DNA of 23,886 nt from NCBI GenBank assembly GCA_036505295.1, contig DASXTQ010000048.1, forward strand, positions 1-23,886, in the 5' to 3' direction. Position numbers and translations under genes: made by a program. The notes beneath the pieces were generated by a model that was not told the origin of the DNA, did not search any database, and saw nothing but the letters and a program-made list of their open reading frames with translations. This stretch comes from WS-7 sp036505295 (GTDB lineage: Bacteria > Eisenbacteria > RBG-16-71-46 > SZUA-252). Shown here piece after piece: positions 7,122-15,144 of the stretch (position 1 is its first letter; every line of letters starts with the position of its first letter).

Positions 7122-7873
7122 CCGCCCTTGGACCCGTCGGTCCCTTCAGCGGCCGATCCGCGCTCGTCCTCGGAGGATCGCGCGGCTTGGGCCGCGCCGT
7201 CGCGCTCGCCCTCGCACGCGAGGGAGCGCGGGTCGTCGCGACCGGCCGTCATCGCGACACGCTCGCCGAGCTTCGCGCCATCGCCCAGGCCCGCAGCATC
7301 GTCCTCCGGACGCTCCAATCGGACGCTGAGAAGCGAGAGAGGGTCCGCGCGGCATTCCGGTACGCCGCGTCGAAGATCGGCGGGCCCGATCTGCTCGTCC
7401 ACGCCGTGGGAGATTTCTGGGAGGGCCCGATCTCACGCCTCACCGGCGAGCGCTGGGAGGCGCTCGTCCGCTCGAACGTAACCAGCGCGCTCTACGCGAT
7501 CCAGGAGGCGCTCCCCGGGATGCGGAGGCGGCGCTACGGGCGGATCCTGCTTTTCGGCGTCGCAGGCGGGGACGTTCCGCGCGCGGCGCCGCGTGCCCAC
7601 GCCTATCGCGCCGCAAAACTCGCCCTTCTCACCCTGGCACGAAGCGTGGCGCACGAGGAGGCCGCGAACGGGATCACCGTGAACCTGATCCTCCCCGGGG
7701 TGATCCGGACCGGAACCGCGACACGAAGCTCCGCCCTGCTCGCCCGGCGCATTCCCGCGCGGCGACTGGGCACGCCGCAAGAGGTCGCGCGCGCGGCGCT
7801 CTTCCTTCTCTCCCACGACTCGGGCTACATCACCGGCTCCACGCTCACGCTCTCGGGGGGGCTCCTGCTTTGA
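7109..7873 (+). CDS. short-chain dehydrogenase/reductase (FabG-like), atypical active site
   Basis: Classical SDR of 254 residues, starting at GTG 7109. The NAD(P)-binding motif GGSRGLGR (22-29) is followed by ATGRHRD, where the Arg hints at NADP preference. The conserved Asn (N123 in RSNVTSAL) and the YxxxK pair (Y166, K170 in AYRAAK) are present. The strand that normally carries the catalytic Ser reads ILLFGVAGG, with Val151 where FabG has Ser138, and no Ser occurs anywhere between 147 and 165. The C-terminus NLILPGVIRTG, RLGTPQEVARAALFLLS and YITGSTLTLSGG is typical. It may be a 3-oxoacyl-ACP-reductase-like oxidoreductase with altered chemistry. The next gene follows after 15 bases with its own ribosome site. 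Confidence 0.88.
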   Translation: MNRTTALGPVGPFSGRSALVLGGSRGLGRAVALALAREGARVVATGRHRDTLAELRAIAQARSIVLRTLQSDAEKRERVRAAFRYAASKIGGPDLLVHAVGDFWEGPISRLTGERWEALVRSNVTSALYAIQEALPGMRRRRYGRILLFGVAGGDVPRAAPRAHAYRAAKLALLTLARSVAHEEAANGITVNLILPGVIRTGTATRSSALLARRIPARRLGTPQEVARAALFLLSHDSGYITGSTLTLSGGLLL

Positions 7874-7888
7874 GGGAGGGTCGCCGTC

Positions 7889-8377
7889 ATGCCTGAGCTG
7901 ACCCTGGTATCGATCGACACGCCCGCCGATGCGAACGTAATCCTGGGTCACGCACACTTCATCAAGACGGCCGAGGATCTCTACGAGGCGGTCGTGAATT
8001 CGGTGCCGAGCGTGAAATTCGGGGTAGCGTTCTCGGAAGCGTCGGGCCCGAGGCTCGTTCGGAGCGAAGGGAACGATGAGGCGTTGACGCGGGCGGCCGA
8101 GCGGGAGCTCATGAAGCTCGGGTGCGGCCACGCCTTCCTGATCTTCCTCGCCGGCGCGTACCCCATCAATCTCCTGAGGGACGTCCGGGCCTGTGTCGAG
8201 GTCTGCGCCATCCATTGCGCGACCGCGAATCCGGTCAAGGTCGCCGTCCTGCGCGACGGGGAGGCGGGCGCCATCGTGGGCGTCCTGGACGGGCTCGGCC
8301 CCGCGGGAATCGAAGGCCCGGCGGAGGCGCGCACGCGGCGAGATTTCGTCCGCAAGATCGGCTACAAGCTCCCCTGA
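7889..8377 (+). CDS. adenosine-specific kinase family protein (PF04008)
   Basis: 162 residues resembling the small family named adenosine-specific kinase, known mainly from archaea and thermophiles and structurally unlike PfkB or ribokinase. Recognisable segments are ELTLVSIDTPADANVILGHAHFIKT, AVVNSVPSVKFGVAFSEASG, LVRSEGNDEALTRAA, GHAFLIFLAGAYPINLL, CATANPVKVAV and GAIVGVLDGLGP. The length is normal for the family. ATG 7889 is preceded by GAGGGAGGG (7872-7880), a strong ribosome site eight bases away. The biological role of this family in bacteria is poorly defined; the name comes from ligand studies of archaeal members, as I recall. Co-transcription with the SDR upstream is likely, but the pairing does not reveal a pathway. 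Confidence 0.83.
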   Translation: MPELTLVSIDTPADANVILGHAHFIKTAEDLYEAVVNSVPSVKFGVAFSEASGPRLVRSEGNDEALTRAAERELMKLGCGHAFLIFLAGAYPINLLRDVRACVEVCAIHCATANPVKVAVLRDGEAGAIVGVLDGLGPAGIEGPAEARTRRDFVRKIGYKLP

Positions 8378-8516
8378 CGGTCCCACCGGCCGCACCCCGT
8401 TGCTCAAGGGATCCGGGACCCGGTCCACATCCGCGCAACCACGTTGACCTCGGTTTTTCAAGATGTTAGGCTGGATGCAATCGTCGGTTGTCCCTGACCA
8501 AAGCTGAGGTTACGCA
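8378..8516. other. 139-base intergenic spacer before recJ
   Basis: No gene is visible. It holds a small imperfect hairpin (8409-8426: GGA and CCGG arms, one bulged T, three-base loop) without a U-tract, then a possible promoter at 8444-8472, and the recJ ribosome site GAGGT at 8506-8510. I see no convincing intrinsic terminator for the upstream operon. Confidence 0.5.
8444..8472 (+). promoter_or_regulatory. candidate promoter upstream of recJ
   Basis: TTGACC (8444-8449) and TAGGCT (8467-8472) are 17 bases apart. The -35 box is good (5/6) and the -10 box is weak (3/6). Its place in the only spacer before recJ-rel-dtd-maf-mtnA makes it the best candidate for that operon's promoter. Confidence 0.4.
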
Positions 8517-10235
8517 TTGCGCGCATCCACGCCGAAGGCCTGGGTGCTCCGGAGTCCGGTCGCCCCGGAGCGAGCCCAGGCGCTTGCCGTCCAACTGGGT
8601 ATTTCGCATACCTTCGCCGCCCTCCTTGCCAATCGCGGGTTCTGCTCCTCCGTGGAGGTCCAGGATTTCCTTGAACCGAACCTGGATAGGCTCTTGGACG
8701 CCTTCACGATGCGCGATATGGATCGGGCAGCCACCCGAATCTGGAAAGCGATCGACGAGCGCGAGTCGATCCTCGTCTACGGGGATTACGACGTCGACGG
8801 CATCACCGCAACCGGGCTTCTGACCTCGGCCCTCGCGCGGCTGGGGGCGAAGGTGTCCTACTTCATTCCCGACCGGATTCGTGACGGATACGGGTTCTCG
8901 CTCCGGGGCGTCGAGGTGGCGAAGAAACGGCGGATCCGGCTCGTGATTACCGCCGATTGCGGCATCACGGCGACGAACGAGGTGAAGCTCGCCAAGCAGC
9001 ATGGGATCGACGTGATCGTCACGGACCACCATGAGCCGCTCGGCGTTTTGCCCGTGGCCGACGCCGTCTTGAACCCCAAGCGGCGCGACTGCGGCTATTT
9101 GTTCAAGGAGCTCGCGGGCGTTGGAGTGGTCTTGAAGCTGGTCCAGGGGTTGGCCCAGTACCGCCCGGGGTCACTTCCCGACGATTTCGTGTACGAGCAT
9201 CTGGATCTGGTCGCGCTCGGCACGATCGCGGACGTCGTCCCGCTCCGGGGCGAGAACCGAATCTTCGCGAAGCTCGGGCTCGAGCGGATCTGCAACTCGA
9301 CCAAGCCCGGAATCGTCGCGCTTAAGGAGGTTGCCGGCCTGCGCTCCAAACGGGTCGAGAGCGGTCACGTCGCCTACATCCTGGCACCGCGGATCAATGC
9401 GGCCGGCAGGCTCGGAAACGCGGAGAGCGGCGTGAGGCTCCTTCTTTCGACCGAGCCGAGTGAGGCGATGACGATCGCGGAGAGCCTCGAAGAAGACAAC
9501 ACCATGCGGAAGAAAATTGACGAAGCCACGCTTGAAGAGGCGCTCGATCAGCTTCAGGCCCTGGGGCCCGAGCTTCCTCCGGCCATCGTGCTCTGGTCCG
9601 ACCGGTGGCATCCGGGTGTCCTGGGCATCGTGGCCTCGAGGCTCATGGAACGCTATCACCGTCCCACGATCCTCATCGCGGCCGATGAGGACGAGGGGAA
9701 AGGATCCGGGCGGAGCATTCCGGGATTCGACGTCTGCCAGGCGCTCCAGGAGTGCAGCGAGCACCTGATCGGCTTCGGAGGACACAGCTACGCGGCGGGA
9801 CTCACGATCCGCGCGGATCAGCTCCAGTCCTTCCGCGAACATCTCTGCAGCGTCGTGTCCGGGCGCCTCACGGCGGATGACTACGTTCCGAAGCTCTCGA
9901 TCGACGGTCCGCTTCGTCTCGAGGATTGCAACGAGGATCTGGTGCACTTCCTCGATCGCCTTTCGCCGTTCGGGATCGGGAACACCGAGCCGCTCTTCAT
10001 CGCGGAGAACATCCAGATCGCGGGTTCGCCGGCGGTCGTGAGCCGGAATCATCTCAGGCTCAACGTCCGCCAGAACGGCCGCGAGCTCGAGTGCATCGGC
10101 TTCGGGATGGGTCATCTTGCCGGTCCGATCCAGTCGGAGCCCGGACGGATCTGCATCGCGTTCGTTCCCACGATCAACGTCTGGCAAAACCGCGCGCGGC
10201 TTCAGCTCAAGCTGCGCGACGTCCAGATCCGTTGA
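8517..10235 (+). CDS. recJ: single-stranded-DNA-specific 5'-3' exonuclease RecJ
   Basis: RecJ degrades single-stranded DNA from the 5' end in recombination and mismatch repair. The 572-residue protein has the DHH phosphoesterase motifs in order: DYDVDG (90-95), DCGITA (147-152), TDHHEP (169-174), and the NPKRRDCGY and LAGVGVVLKL segments. The DHHA1 motif GFGGHSYAAG (419-428) and a C-terminal OB-type domain (about 460-570, LSPFGIGNTEPLF onward) complete the family architecture. The start is TTG 8517 with GAGGT six bases upstream. The length is typical for bacterial RecJ. The next gene begins two bases after the stop, so recJ is co-translated with rel. All metal-binding motifs are intact. Confidence 0.96.
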   Translation: MRASTPKAWVLRSPVAPERAQALAVQLGISHTFAALLANRGFCSSVEVQDFLEPNLDRLLDAFTMRDMDRAATRIWKAIDERESILVYGDYDVDGITATGLLTSALARLGAKVSYFIPDRIRDGYGFSLRGVEVAKKRRIRLVITADCGITATNEVKLAKQHGIDVIVTDHHEPLGVLPVADAVLNPKRRDCGYLFKELAGVGVVLKLVQGLAQYRPGSLPDDFVYEHLDLVALGTIADVVPLRGENRIFAKLGLERICNSTKPGIVALKEVAGLRSKRVESGHVAYILAPRINAAGRLGNAESGVRLLLSTEPSEAMTIAESLEEDNTMRKKIDEATLEEALDQLQALGPELPPAIVLWSDRWHPGVLGIVASRLMERYHRPTILIAADEDEGKGSGRSIPGFDVCQALQECSEHLIGFGGHSYAAGLTIRADQLQSFREHLCSVVSGRLTADDYVPKLSIDGPLRLEDCNEDLVHFLDRLSPFGIGNTEPLFIAENIQIAGSPAVVSRNHLRLNVRQNGRELECIGFGMGHLAGPIQSEPGRICIAFVPTINVWQNRARLQLKLRDVQIR

Positions 10236-10237
10236 TC

Positions 10238-12445
10238 ATGGACACGGTCCCCACCGACATCCTGGGGCCGCTGCTCCAAATCCTCGAGCGGTCCAGGATC
10301 CAGGTCGCACCCGACCGCCTGCGCCGCGCCTATGACTTCGCCGCCAAGGCGCACGGCTCCCAGCTCCGCCTGACCGGCGAGCCGTACGTGACGCACTGCG
10401 TCGCGGTCGCGCATATCCTCGCCGATCTCCTCGGGCCGCGCGCCGACGAGACGATCCTCGTCTCGGCCCTCCTCCACGACGTGGTGGAGGACACCGACGC
10501 CGATCTCGCGCACGTGCAGGCCGCCTTCGGCCCCGAGGTCGCGCTGCTCGTCGACGGCGTCACGAAGATCGGTGGGCTTCACTTCGACCGCCCCGAATGG
10601 GAACAGGCAGAGAATTTCCGCAAGATGCTCCTCTCCATGGCGAAGGACCTCCGCGTGATCCTGATCAAGCTCGCGGACCGCCTCCATAACATGCGCACCC
10701 TCCATTCGCTGGACCCCATCCGAGCCACGCGGATCGCGCGGGAAACGCGCGAGATCTACGCCCCGCTGGCGCACCGCCTCGGGATTGCGCGGATCAAATG
10801 GGAGCTGGAGGACCTCTGCCTCAAGTATCTGGATCCCGACGCCTACAATGATCTGCGTCAGCGGGTGCAGCTGAAGCGCGAGGAGCGGGAGGGGATGATC
10901 GAGGAGGTCATGCGCCCTCTGGTGGAACGGCTGGGCGAGCTTGGGATCAAGGCCGAGGTGATCGGCCGTCCGAAGCACCTCGACTCGATCTATCGAAAAA
11001 TGGAGGCCCAAAATCGGAAGTTCGAGGAGATCTTCGACCTGCTCGGAATCCGAGTGATCACCCCGGACAAGGTGGATTGTTACCGGGTGCTCGGACTGAT
11101 CCACGATCTCTACACGCCGGTCCACGAACGGTTCAAGGACTACATCGCCACGCCGAAGAGCAACATGTACCAATCGCTGCACACGACGGTGGTGGTGCCC
11201 GGCGGGAGCATGGTCGAGGTCCAAATCCGGACCTCCGAGATGCACCAGACGGCCGAGCTCGGCGTCGCCGCGCACTACCGGTACAAGGAAGGCGGCGGGG
11301 GGCCGGACCATGAGCTTCTGGCCAAGCTCCAACCGGTGCTGCGCAACGTCGAGTGGCAATCCACGACGAACGATCCCGAGGAGTTCATGGAATTCCTCAA
11401 AACTTCGCTCTATCAGGACGAGGTCTTCGTGTTCACGCCCCGCGGGGACTTGAGGAGATTGCCACGCGGCGCCACGCCGCTTGATTTCGCGTACCTGGTC
11501 CACACCGAGGTCGGACACCACTGCGTCGGCTCCAAGGTGAACGGGCGCATCGTCCCGCTGCGCTATGAGCTTCGGAGCGGCGACACCGTGCAGATCATCA
11601 CCTCGCCGCTCGGCAAGCCGAATCGGGATTGGCTCAAGCTCGTCAAGAGCCCGAACGCCAGAAGCAAGATTCGCCACTGGCTCAAGACATCCGAGCAAGC
11701 GGATTCGGTCTCCCTCGGCAGGGAGATGCTGGAGCGTGAGCTGCGCCGGCGCAGGCTCAGCCCTCCCGAGGAGATGTCGATCGAGGACCTGGCCCAGTCG
11801 CTCGGCTACCCGGAGGTGGACCAACTGATGGGAGCGCTCGGGCGGGGGAGCGTCTCGATCTCCCAGATGATCCAGCGCTGGTTCCCACAGGGAGTCGGGC
11901 CGGTGCAGCGGATCAAGGAGGCCTCGCTCGATACCATCCGTGCGATCACGCGGCGGCCGGGCAGGGGAGTAAGGATCCAAGGCGTCGACAACCTCATGAT
12001 CAACTACGCGAAATGCTGTCAGCCGGTACCTGGGGATCCGGTCGTGGGGATCGTGACGCGAGGCCGCGGCGTGACGGTACACCGCACCGATTGTCCGAAC
12101 ACCTTTGACGACCGTGTCGCGCCGGAGCGGCGGCTTCTGGTCGACTGGGACGCGGCGCCGGAAGACTCCTTCGTCGTGAAGCTCTCGATCTTCGGAGTGG
12201 ACCGGAAGAGCCTCCTGGCGGACATCGCGAAAGCGATCTCGACCACGAACACGAACATCCGCACGGCCGGGATCAAAGCACGCGATCGGAACGCCCAGGG
12301 GGCGTTCGTCGTTGAGGTGCGCGATCTGAATCACCTCCGGACCGTCATGCGGGCCGTCGAGCACGTCGAAGGCGTCCAGGGCGTGGAGCGCGAGGAGATC
12401 TTCGGGAAGCCCCCGCGGGGGGGCGAGGCGGACGCCGCTTCGTGA
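10238..12445 (+). CDS. rel: bifunctional (p)ppGpp synthetase/hydrolase, Rel/SpoT family
   Basis: Stringent-response enzyme of 735 residues. The HD hydrolase domain has H53, HD80-81, ED84-85 and DRLHNM (147-152), so hydrolase residues are intact. The synthetase domain has GRPKHLDSIYRKM, FDLLGIRVIT, YQSLHT and EVQIRT (327-332). RFKD (298-301) is the RxKD signature of bifunctional enzymes rather than the ExDD of synthetase-only RelA. TGS begins near 394 (DEVFVFTPRGD), a zinc-finger/helical region carries KCCQPVPGD with HRTDCPN, and the ACT domain is at about 660-730. ATG 10238 lies two bases after the recJ stop without a clear ribosome site, suggesting coupled translation. GTGA at the end overlaps dtd. 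As the only Rel homolog seen here, it probably both makes and degrades (p)ppGpp. Confidence 0.95.
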   Translation: MDTVPTDILGPLLQILERSRIQVAPDRLRRAYDFAAKAHGSQLRLTGEPYVTHCVAVAHILADLLGPRADETILVSALLHDVVEDTDADLAHVQAAFGPEVALLVDGVTKIGGLHFDRPEWEQAENFRKMLLSMAKDLRVILIKLADRLHNMRTLHSLDPIRATRIARETREIYAPLAHRLGIARIKWELEDLCLKYLDPDAYNDLRQRVQLKREEREGMIEEVMRPLVERLGELGIKAEVIGRPKHLDSIYRKMEAQNRKFEEIFDLLGIRVITPDKVDCYRVLGLIHDLYTPVHERFKDYIATPKSNMYQSLHTTVVVPGGSMVEVQIRTSEMHQTAELGVAAHYRYKEGGGGPDHELLAKLQPVLRNVEWQSTTNDPEEFMEFLKTSLYQDEVFVFTPRGDLRRLPRGATPLDFAYLVHTEVGHHCVGSKVNGRIVPLRYELRSGDTVQIITSPLGKPNRDWLKLVKSPNARSKIRHWLKTSEQADSVSLGREMLERELRRRRLSPPEEMSIEDLAQSLGYPEVDQLMGALGRGSVSISQMIQRWFPQGVGPVQRIKEASLDTIRAITRRPGRGVRIQGVDNLMINYAKCCQPVPGDPVVGIVTRGRGVTVHRTDCPNTFDDRVAPERRLLVDWDAAPEDSFVVKLSIFGVDRKSLLADIAKAISTTNTNIRTAGIKARDRNAQGAFVVEVRDLNHLRTVMRAVEHVEGVQGVEREEIFGKPPRGGEADAAS
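12410..12423 (+). other. GC palindrome just before dtd
   Basis: CCCCCGCGGGGG (12410-12421), extended by two more G, is a self-complementary block in the last codons of rel. It can fold into CCCC/GGGG around CGCG, ending about 20 bases before the dtd GTG. It could modulate coupled translation, or be simply codon composition (Pro-Pro-Arg-Gly). Confidence 0.35.
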
Positions 12446-12894
12446 GGGCGCTGCTTCAGCGGGTGAGCCGCGCGGGCGTGCGCGTCGAGGGAATCGAGAT
12501 CGCGCGCATCGACCGGGGGCTTCTGATTCTCCTGGGTGTTTCCGCGCGGGATGTTTCGGGCGGCGAGGAGAAGCTCGCCGCGCGCTGTTCCGAGCTTCGC
12601 ATCTTCGAGGACGACCAGAGCAAGATGAACCGGTCGGTGCGCGAGATCGGTGGAGCCGCGCTCGTCGTGCCGCAGTTCACGCTCTACGCGGACACGTCCC
12701 GAGGCCGTCGCCCGAGCCTGGACGGGGCGGCCGCTCCGGGTCCCGCGGAACGCGCGTTCTCGGCTTTCTGCGCCGCGCTCGCCGCGCTCGGGGTTCCGAC
12801 GGAGCGGGGCCGGTTCGGCGCCACCATGGAGGTAGAGCTTGTGAATCAAGGTCCCGCCACGTTTCTCCTCGAAATCGCGCCGCCCGAAGCCTAA
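12442..12894 (+). CDS. dtd: D-aminoacyl-tRNA deacylase
   Basis: DTD removes D-amino acids (and mischarged glycine) from tRNA, acting in the cytoplasm as a homodimer. The 150-residue protein matches E. coli DTD closely: MRALLQRVSRAGV at the start, GLLILLGV, LRIFEDDQSKMN, and TLYADTSRGRRPS. The second signature NQGPAT (136-141) is intact. In the first signature, E. coli S77-QFTL, this protein has Pro77 (PQFTL). That substitution is reminiscent of the PQATL motif I recall from the animal ATD subfamily. The start GTG 12442 overlaps the rel stop (GTGA). The stop TAA shares a base with the ATG of maf, so rel-dtd-maf are translationally linked. Confidence 0.93.
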   Translation: MRALLQRVSRAGVRVEGIEIARIDRGLLILLGVSARDVSGGEEKLAARCSELRIFEDDQSKMNRSVREIGGAALVVPQFTLYADTSRGRRPSLDGAAAPGPAERAFSAFCAALAALGVPTERGRFGATMEVELVNQGPATFLLEIAPPEA

Positions 12895-13526
12895 TGCGAA
12901 CCAACCTGCTCAATCCCTTCGGCCCGAGGATCGTCCTCGCGTCGCGGTCGGAGCGGCGGCGGGAGCTTCTCACGATGGTCGGCGCCCATTTCGAGTGCCT
13001 TCCCGTGGCGGTCGATGAATCCCCGCTCCCGAAGGAGCGCGCCGAGGCCCACGTGTTGAGGCTCGCCGAGGCGAAGGCTCGCGCGGCGCTCGAGGCCATC
13101 GCGGGACGTTTCGATCCCGCGTCTACCGTGCTCCTGGGCGCGGATACCGTCGTCTCGATCGATCGCGACATCCTGGGGAAGCCGGCGGCATCGGAGGAGG
13201 CGGCGCACATGCTCGCGCGGCTCTCGGGGCGCGTGCACGAGGTTTGGACCGGCCTGTCGCTCGTTCATCCGGCGGACGGGCGCGCTGTGACGCAGGCGGT
13301 ACGGAGCATCGTGAAGTTCTCGCAACTGGACGGCGCGGAGATCGAGCGCTACGTCGCTACCGGGGAGCCGCTCGATAAGGCGGGCGCCTATGCCGTGCAG
13401 GGGCGCGGCGCGCTGTACGTCGAGGCGATCGAGGGGTCCTACTCGAACGTGGTCGGGCTCCCGCTCTCGCACCTGAAGCACGCCTTGAAGCTTCTCTTCG
13501 TGGTCCCGGAGCGGGAAAACGCTTGA
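12894..13526 (+). CDS. maf: Maf-family nucleoside triphosphate pyrophosphatase
   Basis: Maf proteins hydrolyse dTTP/UTP or modified nucleotides to monophosphates. The 210-residue sequence has LASRSERRRELL (residues 15-26), the acidic catalytic site GADTVVSID, the LGKPAASEEA segment, and TGEPLDKAGAYAVQG with SYSNVVGLPLSHL near the C-terminus. The DKAGAYAVQG form suggests the YhdE-type dTTP/UTP pyrophosphatase subgroup rather than YceF. ATG 12894 overlaps the dtd TAA, and the stop overlaps the ATG of mtnA (TGATG). It fits a block of housekeeping and sanitation genes. Confidence 0.93.
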   Translation: MRTNLLNPFGPRIVLASRSERRRELLTMVGAHFECLPVAVDESPLPKERAEAHVLRLAEAKARAALEAIAGRFDPASTVLLGADTVVSIDRDILGKPAASEEAAHMLARLSGRVHEVWTGLSLVHPADGRAVTQAVRSIVKFSQLDGAEIERYVATGEPLDKAGAYAVQGRGALYVEAIEGSYSNVVGLPLSHLKHALKLLFVVPERENA

Positions 13527-14638
13527 TGGAGCCGTTCCGGCTTGACGGCGAGCGATTGTGGCTCCTCGACCAGACCTTGCTTCCACATGAGGAGCGTTGG
13601 ATCGAAATCGCGGACGCGCCCGGGATGGTGGAAGCGATTGTCCATCTTCGCGTGCGAGGAGCGCCCGCGATCGGAATCGCGGCGGCCTTGGGGCTCTGGC
13701 TCGAAGCGCGCCGGATCGTGCGGGCTGAAGACGGTCGCGATCGGCCGGGAACCGATACCTTCTCCCCGCGAGGAGGCGCCGAGGCGCTTCGCGATGCCGC
13801 CCGGTCGATCCGCTCCTCCCGTCCCACGGCGGCGAACATGGGTTGGGCGGTCGATCGGGTGCTTCGCGCGGCCGAGAAGACCGCCGCGCCGCGCTTCGAC
13901 AACGCAGGATTGGCGGCGGGCGCAGGCGCGGAGACGTGGGTCCAGGCGATCCTCGCCGAAGCGCTCGCGATTTGGGAGGAGGATCGCGCGGCCTCCCGCG
14001 CCATGGCCCGCTGGGGAGCCTCGTTCTTTCGGGACGAGACGCGGTTTCTTACGCACTGCCATACCGGCGGGCTCGCGACGGGAGGCGGGGGGACGGCGCT
14101 CGGAGTCCTGCTCGAGCTTCACCGGAGCGGCCGCGACGTCTCGGTTTGGGCGACCGAAACGCGCCCGCTCCTGCAAGGCGCTCGGCTCACCGCGTGGGAG
14201 CTTCAACGCGAGGGGATCCCGGTCACGGTCGTCGCGGACGGAGCGGCGGCCTCCCTGTTGGCGGCGACCTCGATCCAGGCGGTCGTCGTCGGCGCGGACC
14301 GGATCGCGGGGAATGGGGACGTAGCCAACAAGATCGGCACGTACCCGCTCGCCCTCGCCGCGCGCGAGCGCGGGATTCCGTTCGTCGTGGTCGCGCCTAC
14401 CTCCACGTGCGACCCCGAATGTCCCTCCGGCGCGGCCATACCCATCGAGGAACGCGATCCATCCGAAGTCCTTGCATTCCAGGGGATTCCAATCGCTCCC
14501 GCCGGCGTTCCTGCACGGAATCCGGCCTTCGACGTGACCCCGGCCGGCCTCGTGACCGCCATAATCACGGAGCGGGGGATCCACCGAGCCCCGCATTTCC
14601 TGCTCGCCGCCGTTGACACGGATTCCAAGTACCGGTAA
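13526..14638 (+). CDS. mtnA: S-methyl-5-thioribose-1-phosphate isomerase
   Basis: Isomerises methylthioribose 1-phosphate to methylthioribulose 1-phosphate in methionine salvage. From ATG 13526 (TGATG overlap with maf) it is 370 residues; a TTG at 13523 is an alternative. RVRGAPAIGIAAALG, RPTAANMGWAVDR, LTHCHTGGLATGGGGTALG, ETRPLLQGARLTAWEL and GADRIAGNGDVANKIGTY are MtnA/eIF2B-alpha motifs. The catalytic pair is C178 and D258. B. subtilis has C160 and D240, so both are shifted by 18, pointing to extra residues before the catalytic Cys; the region 66-90 and APRFDNAGLAAG near 121-132 are the likely places. No other methionine-salvage gene is in the window. Confidence 0.93.
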   Translation: MEPFRLDGERLWLLDQTLLPHEERWIEIADAPGMVEAIVHLRVRGAPAIGIAAALGLWLEARRIVRAEDGRDRPGTDTFSPRGGAEALRDAARSIRSSRPTAANMGWAVDRVLRAAEKTAAPRFDNAGLAAGAGAETWVQAILAEALAIWEEDRAASRAMARWGASFFRDETRFLTHCHTGGLATGGGGTALGVLLELHRSGRDVSVWATETRPLLQGARLTAWELQREGIPVTVVADGAAASLLAATSIQAVVVGADRIAGNGDVANKIGTYPLALAARERGIPFVVVAPTSTCDPECPSGAAIPIEERDPSEVLAFQGIPIAPAGVPARNPAFDVTPAGLVTAIITERGIHRAPHFLLAAVDTDSKYR

Positions 14639-14641
14639 TCT
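14613..14641 (+). promoter_or_regulatory. candidate promoter for the rplM operon
   Basis: A perfect TTGACA (14613-14618) lies inside the final codons of mtnA, 17 bases before TAATCT (14636-14641), which straddles the mtnA stop. A start near 14648 would leave a leader of about 36 bases carrying the strong ribosome site GAGGAGGG (14667-14674). This gives the ribosomal protein operon its own promoter within the compact recJ-mtnA run. Confidence 0.5.
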
Positions 14642-14683
14642 TTGGCGTTTGCACCATACTTATCTTGAGGAGGGTTGGATCCA

Positions 14684-15127
14684 ATGGGCACGTATTCCGT
14701 ACGCGCCTCGGAGATCGTGCAGGACTGGTTTGTGGCCGACGCCGAGGGGCAAATCCTGGGCAGGCTGGCGAGCGAGATCGCGAGCGTGCTCAAGGGGAAG
14801 CGCAAGCCCACCTACTCGACGCACCTCGACGTCGGGGATCACGTGGTCGTGGTCAATGCGGAGAAGGTGCGCGTGACGGGGCGAAAGCGCGACGAGAAGA
14901 TCTATTTCAGGCACTCGCTTTATCCGGGCGGTCACAAGCTGACCCGCTTCCGCGACGTGCAAGCCGACAAGCCGGAGGAAATCATCCGGCTGGCCGTGAA
15001 GGGGATGCTGCCCAAGAACAAGCTGGGACGCGCCATGATCAAGAAGCTGAAGATTTACGCCGGGCCGGAGCATCCGCATGTCGCGCAGTCGCCGCGACCG
15101 CTCCCCCGGATCGATTCCAAGGTCTAG
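14684..15127 (+). CDS. rplM: 50S ribosomal protein L13
   Basis: L13 is an early-assembly protein of the large subunit. It has 147 residues, typical in length. VRASEIVQDWFVADAEGQILGRLASEIA, GDHVVVVNAEKVRVTGRKRDEKIYFRHS, YPGGHKL and AVKGMLPKNKLGR match the family throughout. ATG 14684 is chosen because GAGGAGGG (14667-14674) is nine bases upstream; an in-frame TTG at 14675 directly abuts that site and is unlikely. It is followed by rpsI, the usual partner in a co-transcribed pair. Confidence 0.97.
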   Translation: MGTYSVRASEIVQDWFVADAEGQILGRLASEIASVLKGKRKPTYSTHLDVGDHVVVVNAEKVRVTGRKRDEKIYFRHSLYPGGHKLTRFRDVQADKPEEIIRLAVKGMLPKNKLGRAMIKKLKIYAGPEHPHVAQSPRPLPRIDSKV

Positions 15128-15144
15128 GGAGGTAGTCATCGCTG

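Noticed and set aside
8409..8426. Hairpin after the adenosine-specific kinase gene as a terminator
   Set aside because: Three-base loop, bulged stem and no following U-tract; too weak to call a terminator.
10202..12364. 720-codon open frame on the minus strand across rel
   Set aside because: It mirrors the highly conserved rel gene; its translation is His/Asp/Arg-rich without domains. Long antisense frames are expected in GC-rich coding DNA.
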